Made by a program: the position numbers and the translations under genes. This document shows, piece after piece, positions 17,080 through 25,547 of a stretch of 64,000 nucleotides of DNA (its first letter is position 1; each line of letters opens with the position of its first letter). Source of the stretch: CAVPFA01 sp963703655 (lineage in GTDB: Bacteria; Actinomycetota; Acidimicrobiia; Acidimicrobiales; Bog-793); assembly GCA_963703655.1 (NCBI GenBank), contig CAVPFA010000004.1:248001-312000 (forward strand). Direction: 5' to 3'. Under the pieces are notes generated by a model. That model saw only the letters and a program-made list of their open reading frames with translations, was not told the DNA's origin and did not search any database.

Positions 17080-18186
17080 ACATTTCGCAGCGAGCTCGGC
17101 GCAACACTTCCCGCGAGATTGGGGTAAGCCACTCCTGTTTAGCGTGCCGCGCACCAGTCCAGAACAGGTGAAAGCACGGGTGCGGTCCTCCGGGGACATC
17201 CAAAAGCATTCCGAGATCATTCCAGTCGGGCGCGAGACCCTCCGTCCGTCCGATCTTGCCGGCAACCCGTCGGAGCTGCAGATATGTCGGCCGAGATCGA
17301 GGCTGCCCTGCCGATGCAGCACGTCGCGCCGAGCGCGTGGACCGCGTCCTGCGTCCATCCGCAACCGGCGGCCGCGGCTTGGGCGTGGGCGACGGTCGAT
17401 GTCGACGAGCTTAACGTCGCACTCGGCCCCGGTGCCGAGATGTTCGGCCACGCCCTCGCGCTCCGCAATGCGGATGGTGAGTTCCCGGTCCCAGCGTCGA
17501 TGCTGCTGAGCGGTCTCGCCGCGGGGACCGCCAGGTTCGCCGCGGAGGCCGCAAGCGACAGCGCAGCGGGCCATCGATTGCAAAGAACAGGCGGTGCGGC
17601 TGCTTAACTCTTAGACGACGGCCGACTGCCTTGGCACCCCACTGACCTGCCGGACGAAGTAACGAACGCCTTCATCCACTATCGGAAGATCGCGAACCAT
17701 GCGCTCGAACACGCGGCACTCAACGTTGCGCGGCAGCTCTCCCTCCCTGCTCATGTCAACGTCACCCCCGCCGTCGCGGCCACCGCTGGACTCGAGATTC
17801 CTGGTGAGATCGATCTCCTCGTCGCCGATCCCGCGACCGGGCGCCTCTGGGTCTGCGAGGTAAAGGACATCTACGCTGCCGTATCCCCACAGACGATCGA
17901 GCGGCGGATCGACAAGCTCGCCGATCCGGAGCGGGGGTTCGTAAACCGACTCGATTTGAAGCGATCAGCGGTCGCAACCAACCCCACTGCGGCGCTCGAG
18001 TTGCTCGGAGCGCCCAATATCACCCTGCCGTGGCGAGTTCTCTCGTTGATGGTCACTCGACGAGTCGAACCGGCCGCCTTCGTCGACGGTATCGGAGTGC
18101 CGTTTGTCGTCATCGAGGACCTCGCCGCGGTGTTGTCGGAGGCCGCTGACCCCGTCGCCGGACATGTTCCGATCGGCACCAAATGA
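17080..18186 (+). pseudogene. Broken gene with a PD-(D/E)XK nuclease-like C-terminal domain
   Basis: Three open stretches read as one decayed protein. About 17083-17280 is in one frame (GKPLLFSVPRTSPEQVKARV and following SDL-containing residues). 17284-17607 is in the next frame, with PQPAAAAWAWATVDVDELN and GEFPVPASMLL, ending in TAA 17605. The same frame then runs uninterrupted from 17611 to TGA 18184-18186. The last stretch has no usable early start but contains GEIDLLVADPATGRLWVCEV followed directly by KD. The spacing of E/D and EVK fits the catalytic core of PD-(D/E)XK nucleases. One frameshift and one nonsense codon are needed. Assignment to the fold is by motif only; the specific family is unknown. 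Confidence 0.5.
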
Positions 18187-18250
18187 GGTCGTCGTCTTCA
18201 CCACCGATCCCTGAACAATCAAGGTAGGAACTCGATATGCTGCCCGAATC

Positions 18251-18469
18251 ATGAGGCGGAAGACCGTGTCGCTCACCGATGACGCCATCGCCGCGCTCGA
18301 GCGGCTCGCCCGGGAGCACGCTACCAACGTCTCGTGCGTCGTCGAGGCGGCCGCCGCAGTGATCGACGAAGGTGGCCCGCCCGCCCGCGCCGTGGCGAGA
18401 CGCCTGGTCCCTGATCGCCGCGGCGGACGTCGGAGCGGTTCCGGCCGACCCCGCCGCGACGGCAGATAA
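18251..18469 (+). CDS. Small ribbon-helix-helix-like protein
   Basis: The first 45 of 72 residues (MRRKTVSLTDDAIAALERLA, then REHATNVSCVVEAAAAV) fit a ribbon-helix-helix DNA-binding fold: a short basic/hydrophobic strand and two helices. Such proteins are often antitoxins or autoregulators. The last third is Arg-rich and looks out of frame; an alternative frame (WRDAWSLIAAADVGAVPADP) ends at TGA 18477-18479, only 2 nt before the next ATG, so a frameshift near 18390-18400 is possible. TATGCT lies 9 nt before the ATG. Confidence 0.5.
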   Translation: MRRKTVSLTDDAIAALERLAREHATNVSCVVEAAAAVIDEGGPPARAVARRLVPDRRGGRRSGSGRPRRDGR

Positions 18470-18481
18470 GGACGAGTGACC

Positions 18482-19375
18482 ATGGCGTCGTCTTCCAGAC
18501 TCGAGGACGTGAACGCGAGCCGCTGCGGGGAGATTGCAAGTTTGCTGCGCCGCGCACGGCCGGTCGTCGCCGGGTACTCTGACGCCGATCCGAACTGGGA
18601 GGGCGCGACAAACAGCCAGCTCGCCACTGAGCGCCTCAGTGCTCGCCACACAGGCGGCGAGCCCCTCGAGATCGCACTCGGCCAGGCCATCTCGATCGCC
18701 CAGCTCTACATCTTCGCCATTCTCCAACACCTGGACGCGTTAAGCATCCTGTTCGAGAGCGATCCGCCGCCTGCGTACGCGATCGGCCTTGTCGCGCGGT
18801 CGGTTGTCGAAATCGGCGCGCGCGCATGGTGGGTCGCCGAGCCTGGCGTGACGATGGAAGTGCGAGTCGCCCGAGGATTCGTCGAGAAACTGGCAAGCCT
18901 GCGCGATATGGACAGGACGAGCGATGACACGAACGGCCGCGTTGCGCCCGCAGTCGTCGGCCTCTCCTATGATGCCACGGCGCTGATCGCAGATGTGCAC
19001 GCCCTGGGCATCCCTCTGGAAGCGAACGGTCGGCGCGACGTGGTCGGCGGACAGCTTCGACCATCTGCGACAAGGCTGATCGGACAGTTCCTCGAGCGGG
19101 ACATGCCCGAATCGTGTCGGTCGGTATACCCGCTCCTTTCGGCAAACGCGCACGGGACGTTGTGGGCGATCACCCTTCATTTCACCGCTGATCCCCCTGA
19201 TGCCATGCAACATGCTGTCGCCACCTATCGAGTGACCCAGGGGTGGCTCGACGGCCCGGCCAACGTGGCACTCCTCGGGTTCTGCTGGACGCTCGAGCGG
19301 ATCAGCGCTCTGCTGGGCTGGCCGGCTGAACCTGTGCTCGCGCTAATGCGCCTGGCTGACGATCTCTTCGGGTGA
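18482..19375 (+). CDS. Conserved hypothetical protein downstream of the RHH gene
   Basis: 297 aa from ATG 18482 (an in-frame GTG lies 6 nt earlier). No family was recognised. The sequence is mixed alpha-helical with a hydrophobic central stretch (ALGQAISIAQLYIFAILQHL) and RSVVEIGARAWWVAEP, which recalls the helical, HEPN-like or DUF5677-like hypothetical proteins of actinobacteria; this is a weak impression. Direct adjacency to an RHH gene suggests a two-gene unit, perhaps toxin and antitoxin, but nothing catalytic is visible. Confidence 0.55.
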   Translation: MASSSRLEDVNASRCGEIASLLRRARPVVAGYSDADPNWEGATNSQLATERLSARHTGGEPLEIALGQAISIAQLYIFAILQHLDALSILFESDPPPAYAIGLVARSVVEIGARAWWVAEPGVTMEVRVARGFVEKLASLRDMDRTSDDTNGRVAPAVVGLSYDATALIADVHALGIPLEANGRRDVVGGQLRPSATRLIGQFLERDMPESCRSVYPLLSANAHGTLWAITLHFTADPPDAMQHAVATYRVTQGWLDGPANVALLGFCWTLERISALLGWPAEPVLALMRLADDLFG

Positions 19376-19579
19376 GCCCCCCTGACGCGAAGCGCAGGTC
19401 CGCATTTGGAATCCTACGACACGTTCGGCGACCACCCGCCAAGGGTCCGCTCCACACCTTACCGGTAATCGACCGTAGCCAGCTCGGTGGGCGGGAACCT
19501 CGCCGTCTTCATGCGAGGCTCGTGTCCGCCCTCTCGCGACCTATGAGGTCGTCTCTGCCCTTACTGGGCGATCGCTGGC

Positions 19580-19585
19580 TAGCCT
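19580..19585 (+). promoter_or_regulatory. Putative -10 of a leaderless PIN-gene transcript
   Basis: TAGCCT with 7 nt to the ATG at 19593. Confidence 0.4.
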
Positions 19586-19592
19586 TTCCGGG

Positions 19593-20588
19593 ATGCTTCA
19601 TCTGTTGGTGGACACCTCCACCTGGCTGGACCTCGCCAAGAAACGAGACGGTCAGAAGTGGATAGTCGCCATCCGAGTCCTCGTGAATCAAGGTGAGCTA
19701 GAGCTGCTCGTTCCATCGCTCATCCTCAACGAGTTCGAGAGGAACAGAGCCGGCATTGAGGAGTCGATGACTGCGAGCGTGTCAGAGCGGTTCCGATTGC
19801 TCAGAAGAGACCTTGACGACTACGGCGGAAAGGACCAGCAAGACGCCCTGGAGCTACTGGACGGGCTGGCTCACCAGGTGCCGCTCATCGGTGCCATGAC
19901 CACTCGCAATTTCGACGAGATCGCAGACCTCTTGCGCCAGGGGCGGCGGTTAGAGGCCACCGATGTCGAGAGCAACGCCGTCGTGCAGCGCGGGCTGGAC
20001 AAGCAAGCGCCGTTTCATCGTTCCAAGAACAGCGTCGCTGACGCCGTTCTCATCGAGCTGTACGCCTCGGCAATCCGTGACGCTGATCTGGTGGCCGAAC
20101 CGCACGGCTTCGTCACGTCGAACTCCAATGACTTCTCGGCTCTCCACGCCGACAAGCGGCTGCCACACGCCGACCTGGCTCAGTTGTTCGCAGTGGACGG
20201 TTCCAGCTACGGCCTCGGAGTCGAGGGCCTCGACGCGATCCTTGCCAGTCGCTTCGGTGACGAGTTCCAGGAGCTCGTCGAGGAGTCAGACTTCAAAGAC
20301 GAGCCACGGAGACTGGACGAGATCCAGGGAGCCGAGCAGGAGTTCTTCGACCGCATGTGGTACCAGCGTTCGATGTCACATGAATGGAAGTGCGAAGACA
20401 GCGGAGACCAAGAGGGACTGGTGAATCTTCGTCGTATCGCCGGGCCGGCTCGGCAACGTGTCGAGGAAAAGTTCGGGGGCGTCGAGAAGCTTGGTCCATA
20501 CGACGACTTCGAGTGGGGCATGCTCAACGGCAAGCTGTCGGCACTCAGGTGGGTACTCGGGAGCGAATGGGATTTCCTAGACACTTAG
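19593..20588 (+). CDS. PIN-domain protein (DUF4935-like)
   Basis: The 331-aa product begins MLHLLVDTSTWLDLAK, the first acidic motif of PIN ribonucleases (Asp at residue 7). Further acidic positions follow in PSLILNEFERNR (about residue 47-58), SVADAVLIELYA (about 148-159) and FVTSNSNDFS (about 174-183); together these are the expected four-carboxylate metal site. The C-terminal 120 residues are charged and of unknown role. Length and layout fit the DUF4935 group of larger PIN proteins, which occur in defence or mobile regions. It stands alone with no adjacent antitoxin-like partner. Confidence 0.7.
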   Translation: MLHLLVDTSTWLDLAKKRDGQKWIVAIRVLVNQGELELLVPSLILNEFERNRAGIEESMTASVSERFRLLRRDLDDYGGKDQQDALELLDGLAHQVPLIGAMTTRNFDEIADLLRQGRRLEATDVESNAVVQRGLDKQAPFHRSKNSVADAVLIELYASAIRDADLVAEPHGFVTSNSNDFSALHADKRLPHADLAQLFAVDGSSYGLGVEGLDAILASRFGDEFQELVEESDFKDEPRRLDEIQGAEQEFFDRMWYQRSMSHEWKCEDSGDQEGLVNLRRIAGPARQRVEEKFGGVEKLGPYDDFEWGMLNGKLSALRWVLGSEWDFLDT

Positions 20589-20884
20589 CTTGCTGGTCGG
20601 CGCTCCCCCACGCCCGGTGATGCCATGCTCATCGCGCGTGCATCGCGCTGGACGCTCACGGTCGCCAAGGTTCATAACGTGCACTAGCAGGGCGAATACG
20701 TACGCTGTAGTTCGCAAAAGTCCAGGACAAACAGTCTGCAAAGCACTGCGCCTGTTGCAATCAGACTTATAGCGACTCAGGCCTTGGCCACGTCCCTCGG
20801 CGGGCAGAGTTCTGGCGTGGGCGCAACGCTCTGCGCAGAGCTTGGCCGTGTCTCCACCCGTTACGCCTGCGGATCAATTACCGC
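20589..20884. other. Intergenic, nothing recognised
   Basis: About 300 bases between the PIN gene and the convergent GNAT gene. No gene, clear repeat or strong terminator hairpin was seen. Confidence 0.4.
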
Positions 20885-21394
20885 CTAATGGCCTGAGGCG
20901 AGCAGTTCGAGGTTCGCGTGCAAGAAGTGGCCTGGGAGACCCTCGTAGGGATTGAAGCCGAGCCGGGCAAGCCACTGCTCCCGAAGAGCTCCGTCTTCCC
21001 CGGTCAGCGCAACTGCGTCCATCTCCTGGAAACCACGGGACAGCATGAGCTTCGCAGCCATTGATACAAGATGGCTTCCGATGCCGTTGCGGCGTTGGGC
21101 CTCTGCCACCGCGACCTCGTCGAGGTTGCACGTCACCGCCTCACCGGAGAGGTTGAATACCACCACGTATCCAATAGGCGTCCGGCCATCTAAGACGCGG
21201 ATCAGGTAATTGGTCGCGGCGCGGGGCCGAGACCCTTCGACGAAGTGCCGGAGGAACGAGGACTCTCGAACGTTTGCTACGGCGCGCTCCCATCCTTGGG
21301 GCGCTTCGTATGTCACCTCGTATCGAAGAATGCGACCGCACGACGGGGTCCATGAGGAGCATGCCCGCCGCGGAATCCGTTGCCTCAAGAGCAT
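20885..21394 (-). CDS. GNAT-family N-acetyltransferase
   Basis: The acetyl-CoA-binding core is clear: LDEVAVAEAQRRNGIGSHLV is motif A with an R/Q-x-x-G-x-G/A-type loop (QRRNGIG), followed by MLSRGFQEMDAVAL and a C-terminal segment WLARLGFNPYEG. It would transfer an acetyl group to an unknown small molecule or protein. The N-terminal boundary is uncertain: the frame is open to 21511, ATG 21394 is taken here, and GTG 21316 (VTYEAPQGWER) would give the most family-like N-terminus. Confidence 0.65.
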   Translation of the reverse strand: MLLRQRIPRRACSSWTPSCGRILRYEVTYEAPQGWERAVANVRESSFLRHFVEGSRPRAATNYLIRVLDGRTPIGYVVVFNLSGEAVTCNLDEVAVAEAQRRNGIGSHLVSMAAKLMLSRGFQEMDAVALTGEDGALREQWLARLGFNPYEGLPGHFLHANLELLASGH

Positions 21395-21568
21395 CCCAAC
21401 ACTGTGGCAGGTGGATGTGTCACTCCCTGCGCGGACGTGCCCTCCCCCCGGATGCCGTCCTACGACTTTGCCGGATTCTCTATGGAAGGTGCCTAGTGAG
21501 TTCGGCCGCATACAGCCATCGAGGACGAGAGCCGGCGGAATCAGAACAGCGATCAGGACCCACCCAAT

Positions 21569-21589
21569 TTGCTAACCAGTTGCTAACCA
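21569..21589 (+). repeat. Direct repeat ttgctaacca x2
   Basis: Two 10-bp copies separated by one base (21569-21578 and 21580-21589), about 100 bp before the tRNA-Leu fragment. Spacing of 11 bp puts them on the same helix face, as in integrase arm-type or other protein-binding sites. Confidence 0.5.
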
Positions 21590-21687
21590 AAATGCACGGA
21601 CGGATCCGAATAACCGGGAACGGCTACGGACGTGAGCTCGCAAATGCCCAGTACACAAGGACTTTCTCGAACCTAGACGGACATCCG

Positions 21688-21756
21688 CGGACGCTCGTCT
21701 GCGGGTTTAGGTCCCGGTCCCTTCGGGGGTGGGGGTTCGAGTCCCTTCGCCCGCAC
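21688..21756 (+). other. 3' fragment of tRNA-Leu(TAG), probable attachment-site scar
   Basis: The sequence GACGCTCGTCTGCGGG, TTTAGGT, CCCG reproduces a tRNA-Leu from the D arm through the anticodon arm (anticodon TAG in loop TTTAGGT). A class II variable arm follows (GTCCCTTCGGGGG) with the T arm GGGGGTTCGAGTCCC and an acceptor 3' strand TTCGCCCGCA. The expected 5' acceptor strand (GCGGGCG) and first D-arm half are absent: the upstream bases do not pair. A tRNA 3' part without its 5' part is what tyrosine-integrase elements leave at one end. Confidence 0.65.
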
Positions 21757-21786
21757 TTGATATGTGACTAGATAGTCACATATACT
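21757..21786 (+). promoter_or_regulatory. Promoter and palindromic operator of the ArsR-SRPBCC gene
   Basis: TTGATA (21757-21762), 18-bp spacer, TATACT (21781-21786). A perfect 24-bp palindrome, ATATGTGACTA-GA-TAGTCACATAT (21760-21783), covers the spacer and overlaps both hexamers, ideal for autorepression by the dimeric ArsR-type protein encoded 6 nt downstream of the -10. Confidence 0.8.
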
Positions 21787-21792
21787 GAGGTC

Positions 21793-22554
21793 GTGACCGA
21801 CGACAACCTCGTCTTCAAGGCGCTCGCGGACCCGACCCGCCGCTTCCTGCTCGATGCACTCTTCGTGCGTGACGGCCGAACACTGACCGAGCTGGAGTCC
21901 GAGTTGGAGATGACGCGCTTTGGCGTGATGAAGCATCTGCGCCTGCTCGAGGAGGCGGGACTCGTTGTCACAAGGCGTTCGGGGCGGGAGAAGCTTCACT
22001 TCCTCAATCCGGTCCCGATCCGACTCGTCCACGACCGGTGGATCGACAAGTACACGGAACCCTGGGCGGCAGCGCTCAGCGACCTCAAGCACAGACTGGA
22101 GAGCTCCATGGAGAAGATCTTCGAGATCTACATCCGCACGACCCCCGAACGCCTCTGGGAGGCGATCACCGACCCCGAGATCAGGAGCAAGTACAACTTC
22201 GGCGCCGGTGTCTGGTCGGACTGGAGGGTCGGCTCGCGCTTGGAGATCGGCGCACCGACAGCCGGCCGAATCCTCGGTGAGGGCGAGGTCCTCGAAGTTG
22301 ACCCTCCGCGCCGGCTCGTGCACACCATGGTCGGGCTCTGGAGCGATGACGTGAAGAGCGAAGGGGCTTCGAGGGTCACCTGGGAGATCGAGCCGATCGG
22401 AGATTCCTGCCGTCTGATCCTCACCCACGACGAGCTGCGCGAAGGCGCGAACTCCGAGCTCTACGGGGGCTGGCCGATGATCCTCTCCGGGCTCAAGACG
22501 TGGCTCGAGACGGGCGAGCTGCTCACCACTCCGGGCTCGCTCAGGTACGGCTGA
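21793..22554 (+). CDS. ArsR-type HTH regulator fused to an SRPBCC (AHSA1) domain
   Basis: The 253-aa protein has an N-terminal winged helix (residues 3-85: LADPTRRFLLDALF, LTELESELEMTRFGVMKHLR, GLVVTRRSGREKLHFLNP). After a linker comes an AHSA1/START-like domain (residues about 108-245: IYIRTTPERLWEAITDPEIR, GGWPMILSGLKTWLETGE). These fusions bind ligands in the START-like cavity and usually repress their own gene. GTG 21793 is chosen because it follows the promoter by 6 nt with no Shine-Dalgarno, implying a leaderless mRNA. The next gene has its own TACACT, so it may be separately transcribed. Confidence 0.9.
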   Translation: MTDDNLVFKALADPTRRFLLDALFVRDGRTLTELESELEMTRFGVMKHLRLLEEAGLVVTRRSGREKLHFLNPVPIRLVHDRWIDKYTEPWAAALSDLKHRLESSMEKIFEIYIRTTPERLWEAITDPEIRSKYNFGAGVWSDWRVGSRLEIGAPTAGRILGEGEVLEVDPPRRLVHTMVGLWSDDVKSEGASRVTWEIEPIGDSCRLILTHDELREGANSELYGGWPMILSGLKTWLETGELLTTPGSLRYG

Positions 22555-22571
22555 ACGAGCCCCGGTCGCTC

Positions 22572-22577
22572 TACACT
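22572..22577 (+). promoter_or_regulatory. Putative -10 of a leaderless methyltransferase transcript
   Basis: TACACT with 6 nt to GTG 22584. Confidence 0.4.
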
Positions 22578-22583
22578 CGGCCT

Positions 22584-23513
22584 GTGGCGACCCCCGAGAC
22601 GCCAGCAGGCCGTCGATCCGGAGTCCGCCCCCCTCCTGGCTGGTGGCGCCAGCCGCTGCATCCGTGGGCAATTGCCGCAGGTTGCGCGACCGCCGGAGCA
22701 GGCGTCCTTGCCGTCACCTTTCCTGTCACTTCCTTGTGGCACGGGGTTTTGACCGCGGGACTGTCGGCGCTCGGGGTGTCGATCGTATTCGAGGAGTTCC
22801 GCCAGACCCGTGAGACATGGCGGCACCGGGAGGAAATGGCTCGCCACGATGAGCGTCTTCGCCTGGAGCTCAGCGAAGCCCCACGGTACTCGGGCCTGTG
22901 GAACCCTGCGGACGAGACGGCGGCTCTGCTGCAGATCTTCAACACCGACGACCCTGACAGCTTCGAGGAAGGTGGCCGCTGGGACTTGGACCGCTTGCGC
23001 CCCTTCTTCGACAAGGACTCGACGGTGCTCGATCTTGGCTGCGGGATCGGCCGCGTTGCTCGCTACGTGGCTCCGGAGTGCTCTTTGCTCTGGGCAGTCG
23101 ACGCCTCACAGAAGATGCTCGACATGGCGGCGGAGAGGCTGCGAGACCTCACGAACATCAGGTATGTCCACTGCCACGACGTGACGTTTCCGGACGTGCC
23201 GTCGGAAAGCATCGACATGGCCTACTCGCTGCTCGTCTTGCAGCACCTGGAGAGGGAAGATGCGTTTTTGCTCCTCGAGGAGCTGCGCCGTGTGATCCGG
23301 AGGACAGGAACGGTCATCCTCACGTATCCGAATTTGCTGTCGGAGACTTACCTCTCTGGCTTCGTCGACTATGCGCACCGCGGTGAGTCCGCAGATGCGG
23401 CCAGGGCGAGGCTGTACACGCCGCAGGAGGTGGAGGCTCTCCTCCCGGCAGCCGGCTTTCGTGCCGAGATCGACGCTGCGACCGAGATTCGAGTGACGGC
23501 ACGCCCCGCCTAG
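22584..23513 (+). CDS. Membrane-anchored class I SAM-dependent methyltransferase
   Basis: 309 aa. The N-terminus has two hydrophobic segments (PWAIAAGCATAGAGVLAVTF and GVLTAGLSALGVSIVF, about residues 27-68), then a coiled basic/acidic linker. The Rossmann-type domain follows: VLDLGCGIGR (motif I), WAVDASQKMLDMA (acidic end of strand 2), CHDVTFPD, and SIDMAYSLLVLQHLEREDAF (motif IV region). Substrate unknown. Membrane anchoring of a small-molecule-type methyltransferase is unusual. Confidence 0.8.
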   Translation: MATPETPAGRRSGVRPPPGWWRQPLHPWAIAAGCATAGAGVLAVTFPVTSLWHGVLTAGLSALGVSIVFEEFRQTRETWRHREEMARHDERLRLELSEAPRYSGLWNPADETAALLQIFNTDDPDSFEEGGRWDLDRLRPFFDKDSTVLDLGCGIGRVARYVAPECSLLWAVDASQKMLDMAAERLRDLTNIRYVHCHDVTFPDVPSESIDMAYSLLVLQHLEREDAFLLLEELRRVIRRTGTVILTYPNLLSETYLSGFVDYAHRGESADAARARLYTPQEVEALLPAAGFRAEIDAATEIRVTARPA

Positions 23514-23545
23514 CGCCCGAGCGCAAGGGACGGCCAAGGAGGTGG

Positions 23546-24550
23546 ATGAGTATGTCCAAACAAGGTCGGCTGGAGACGCAGTGGTCGCTGGCATTCGGGC
23601 TCCAGGCTCCTGTCGTGAACGCCCCGATGGGCGGTGCAGCCGGGGGCGCTCTTGCAGCCGCCGTATCCGAGGCAGGTGGACTCGGGATGATCGGCGTTGG
23701 GAGCGCGGGATCCGTCGAGATGCTCGTCCGTGAGGCTGAGATCCCTCGAGTTCGGGGATTGCGCTTCGGAATCGGCCTGCTCTCGTGGGCGATCGAACGA
23801 GAGCCGTCACTGCTCGATGCCGCGATCGACGCGTGCCCGGCGCTCGTGTCGGTGAGCTTCGGCGCTCCGGGCGCCTGGGTCAGCCGGCTTCATGGCGCCG
23901 GCATCGCCGCCGCGACCCAGGTCTACGACGTCACGATGGCGCGCCAGGCCGCCGATGCCGGGATCGACGTGATCGTCGCGCGCGGCAGCGAGGGAGGGGG
24001 CCACGGTCGCAACGGGATCGCCACTCTCCCTCTGCTGCAGGGTGTTCTCGACAGTGTCTCCGCGCCGATCCTGGCTGCGGGCGGCATCGGATCCGCCCGG
24101 GGGCTCGCCGCGATCCTGGCGGCGGGAGCTGCCGGCGCCTGGATGGGCACGCCGTTCCTGGCATGCTCGGAGTCGCTGCTGGCGGACAACGCGCGCGAGC
24201 GCGTCATCGCAGCTGGGGAGAACGACACGGTCTACACACGGGTCTTCGACGTCGCTCTCGGCTACCCCTGGCCGGCCGAATATGGAGAGCGGGTGCTCGC
24301 GAACCGTTTCTCGACGGAATGGGCCGGAAGGGAGGAGGAGCTCGCTCACGACGACCAAGCACGGCGACGCCTGGAGGAAGCCCGCACGGCGGGCGCTTAC
24401 GACGTGGCCGGGATCAACGCAGGCCAAGGTGTCGGCCTCGTCCGAGAGGAACGCTCGGCGGCCGAGGTGATCGAGGAGTTGTCGCGTGGCGCTGCGGATC
24501 TCCTCGGGCGGTGGGCCCAGCTGGCACCCGGCACCGCCACGGCGAACTGA
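23546..24550 (+). CDS. Nitronate monooxygenase / 2-nitropropane dioxygenase family protein
   Basis: 334 aa, an FMN-dependent TIM-barrel enzyme that oxidises alkyl nitronates. Marks are APVVNAPMGGAAGGALAAAV near the N-terminus (flavin binding), ARGSEGGGHGR with the family His (about residue 150-160), APILAAGGIGSARGLAAILA (phosphate-binding strand and helix) and GAWMGTPFLACSES. AAGGAGG lies about 7 nt before ATG 23546. It detoxifies nitronates such as propionate-3-nitronate in studied members; the actual substrate here is unknown. It converges with the EamA gene. Confidence 0.87.
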   Translation: MSMSKQGRLETQWSLAFGLQAPVVNAPMGGAAGGALAAAVSEAGGLGMIGVGSAGSVEMLVREAEIPRVRGLRFGIGLLSWAIEREPSLLDAAIDACPALVSVSFGAPGAWVSRLHGAGIAAATQVYDVTMARQAADAGIDVIVARGSEGGGHGRNGIATLPLLQGVLDSVSAPILAAGGIGSARGLAAILAAGAAGAWMGTPFLACSESLLADNARERVIAAGENDTVYTRVFDVALGYPWPAEYGERVLANRFSTEWAGREEELAHDDQARRRLEEARTAGAYDVAGINAGQGVGLVREERSAAEVIEELSRGAADLLGRWAQLAPGTATAN

Positions 24551-24584
24551 GGACGGACCCGTTCGAGGACTGTCTCGCAGCGTG

Positions 24585-25490
24585 TCACTCGATCGGAGAC
24601 TCCGCCGGCTGGCGGTGTCTCGCAGCGACGACAGCGATCGCCGAGATCCCCACCAGACCCCCCCCGACCTGGATTGCTGTCAAGGGTTGCCCCAAGATGA
24701 CGAGGGCCGCGGCTGCCGCGACGATGGGGTTGCTCGAGCCGATTACCGAGGAGACCGAAGCGTCGACATAGCGGTGGGCCCAATTCATCAGCAGGTGCGC
24801 ACTTCCCGGCACGACCGCCAGGAGAGAGATCCAAAGCCAGTCGCCTGCCTCCACCCGGCCCAGGGACTCCCCCGACAAAAGCACGATCACCGTCAGGGTC
24901 ATCGCCGCCACGATCGTGACGCCCGCTGTGTACTCCAACGCGTTCTGCACCTCGCGCGCCCGCTTGGTCACAAGCCAGTACGCGGACCAGGACAACATCG
25001 CACCGACGGCGAGCAAGTCCCCGAACAGCTCGTGGCGGCTGGCCACTCCGGGACCGAGGACCGCCGACGCGACGCCCAGAACCGCCACCAGGATCCAGAA
25101 GACGTCCCATTTCCCCATCCGTTCCCCGAACAGCGGACGAGCAGCGATGAGAACCAGCGCGGGTTGAACGGCGCTGATGACGGTCGCGTCGAGGACGCTC
25201 GTGAGCTTGATGGCGCTGAAGAACATGGCCATGTCCGCGGCCAGGAACAGACCTCCGAGCCATGAAGACCGCATGGTGCTGCGGGTCAAACGCCGGCCGG
25301 ATGCGTACACGATGATCGAGAGAAGCGCGGCGCCGAGCCACATCCGATAGAAGGTCAGCACCAGTCCCGGAGCGGAGGCGAGCCTGGCGAAGATCGCCCC
25401 GAACCCCCATCCGACGGCGGCGAAAACAGAGGCGCCCAGACCGATCGCCCGACGCCCGGTGCCGGTGAGGCGGGCGGTCGAGGTAGACAT
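24585..25490 (-). CDS. EamA/DMT-family transporter
   Basis: 301 aa with about ten hydrophobic segments in two EamA repeats (first around residues 15-150: FAAVGWGFGAIFARLASAPG, VLDATVISAVQPALVLIAAR; second around 160-290: SSVIGSSNPIVAAAAALVIL, GQPLTAIQVGGGLVGISAI). Such permeases export amino acids or other metabolites; the substrate cannot be told. TACGAT lies 8 nt before the ATG. Confidence 0.87.
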   Translation of the reverse strand: MSTSTARLTGTGRRAIGLGASVFAAVGWGFGAIFARLASAPGLVLTFYRMWLGAALLSIIVYASGRRLTRSTMRSSWLGGLFLAADMAMFFSAIKLTSVLDATVISAVQPALVLIAARPLFGERMGKWDVFWILVAVLGVASAVLGPGVASRHELFGDLLAVGAMLSWSAYWLVTKRAREVQNALEYTAGVTIVAAMTLTVIVLLSGESLGRVEAGDWLWISLLAVVPGSAHLLMNWAHRYVDASVSSVIGSSNPIVAAAAALVILGQPLTAIQVGGGLVGISAIAVVAARHRQPAESPIE

Positions 25491-25534
25491 TTCGAGCGAT
25501 CGTATCCGCAGCCAGTTGGAGGCCGACGCGCCGA

Positions 25535-25540
25535 TAGGTT
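25535..25540 (+). promoter_or_regulatory. Putative -10 of a leaderless acylphosphatase transcript
   Basis: TAGGTT with 7 nt to GTG 25548; the region is shared with the divergent EamA gene, whose TACGAT lies at 25504-25499 on minus. Confidence 0.4.
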
Positions 25541-25547
25541 CCCCGCT

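Noticed and set aside
24397..25410. Second minus-strand frame overlapping the EamA gene
   Set aside because: Composition of an out-of-frame shadow; the EamA frame has clear membrane segments.
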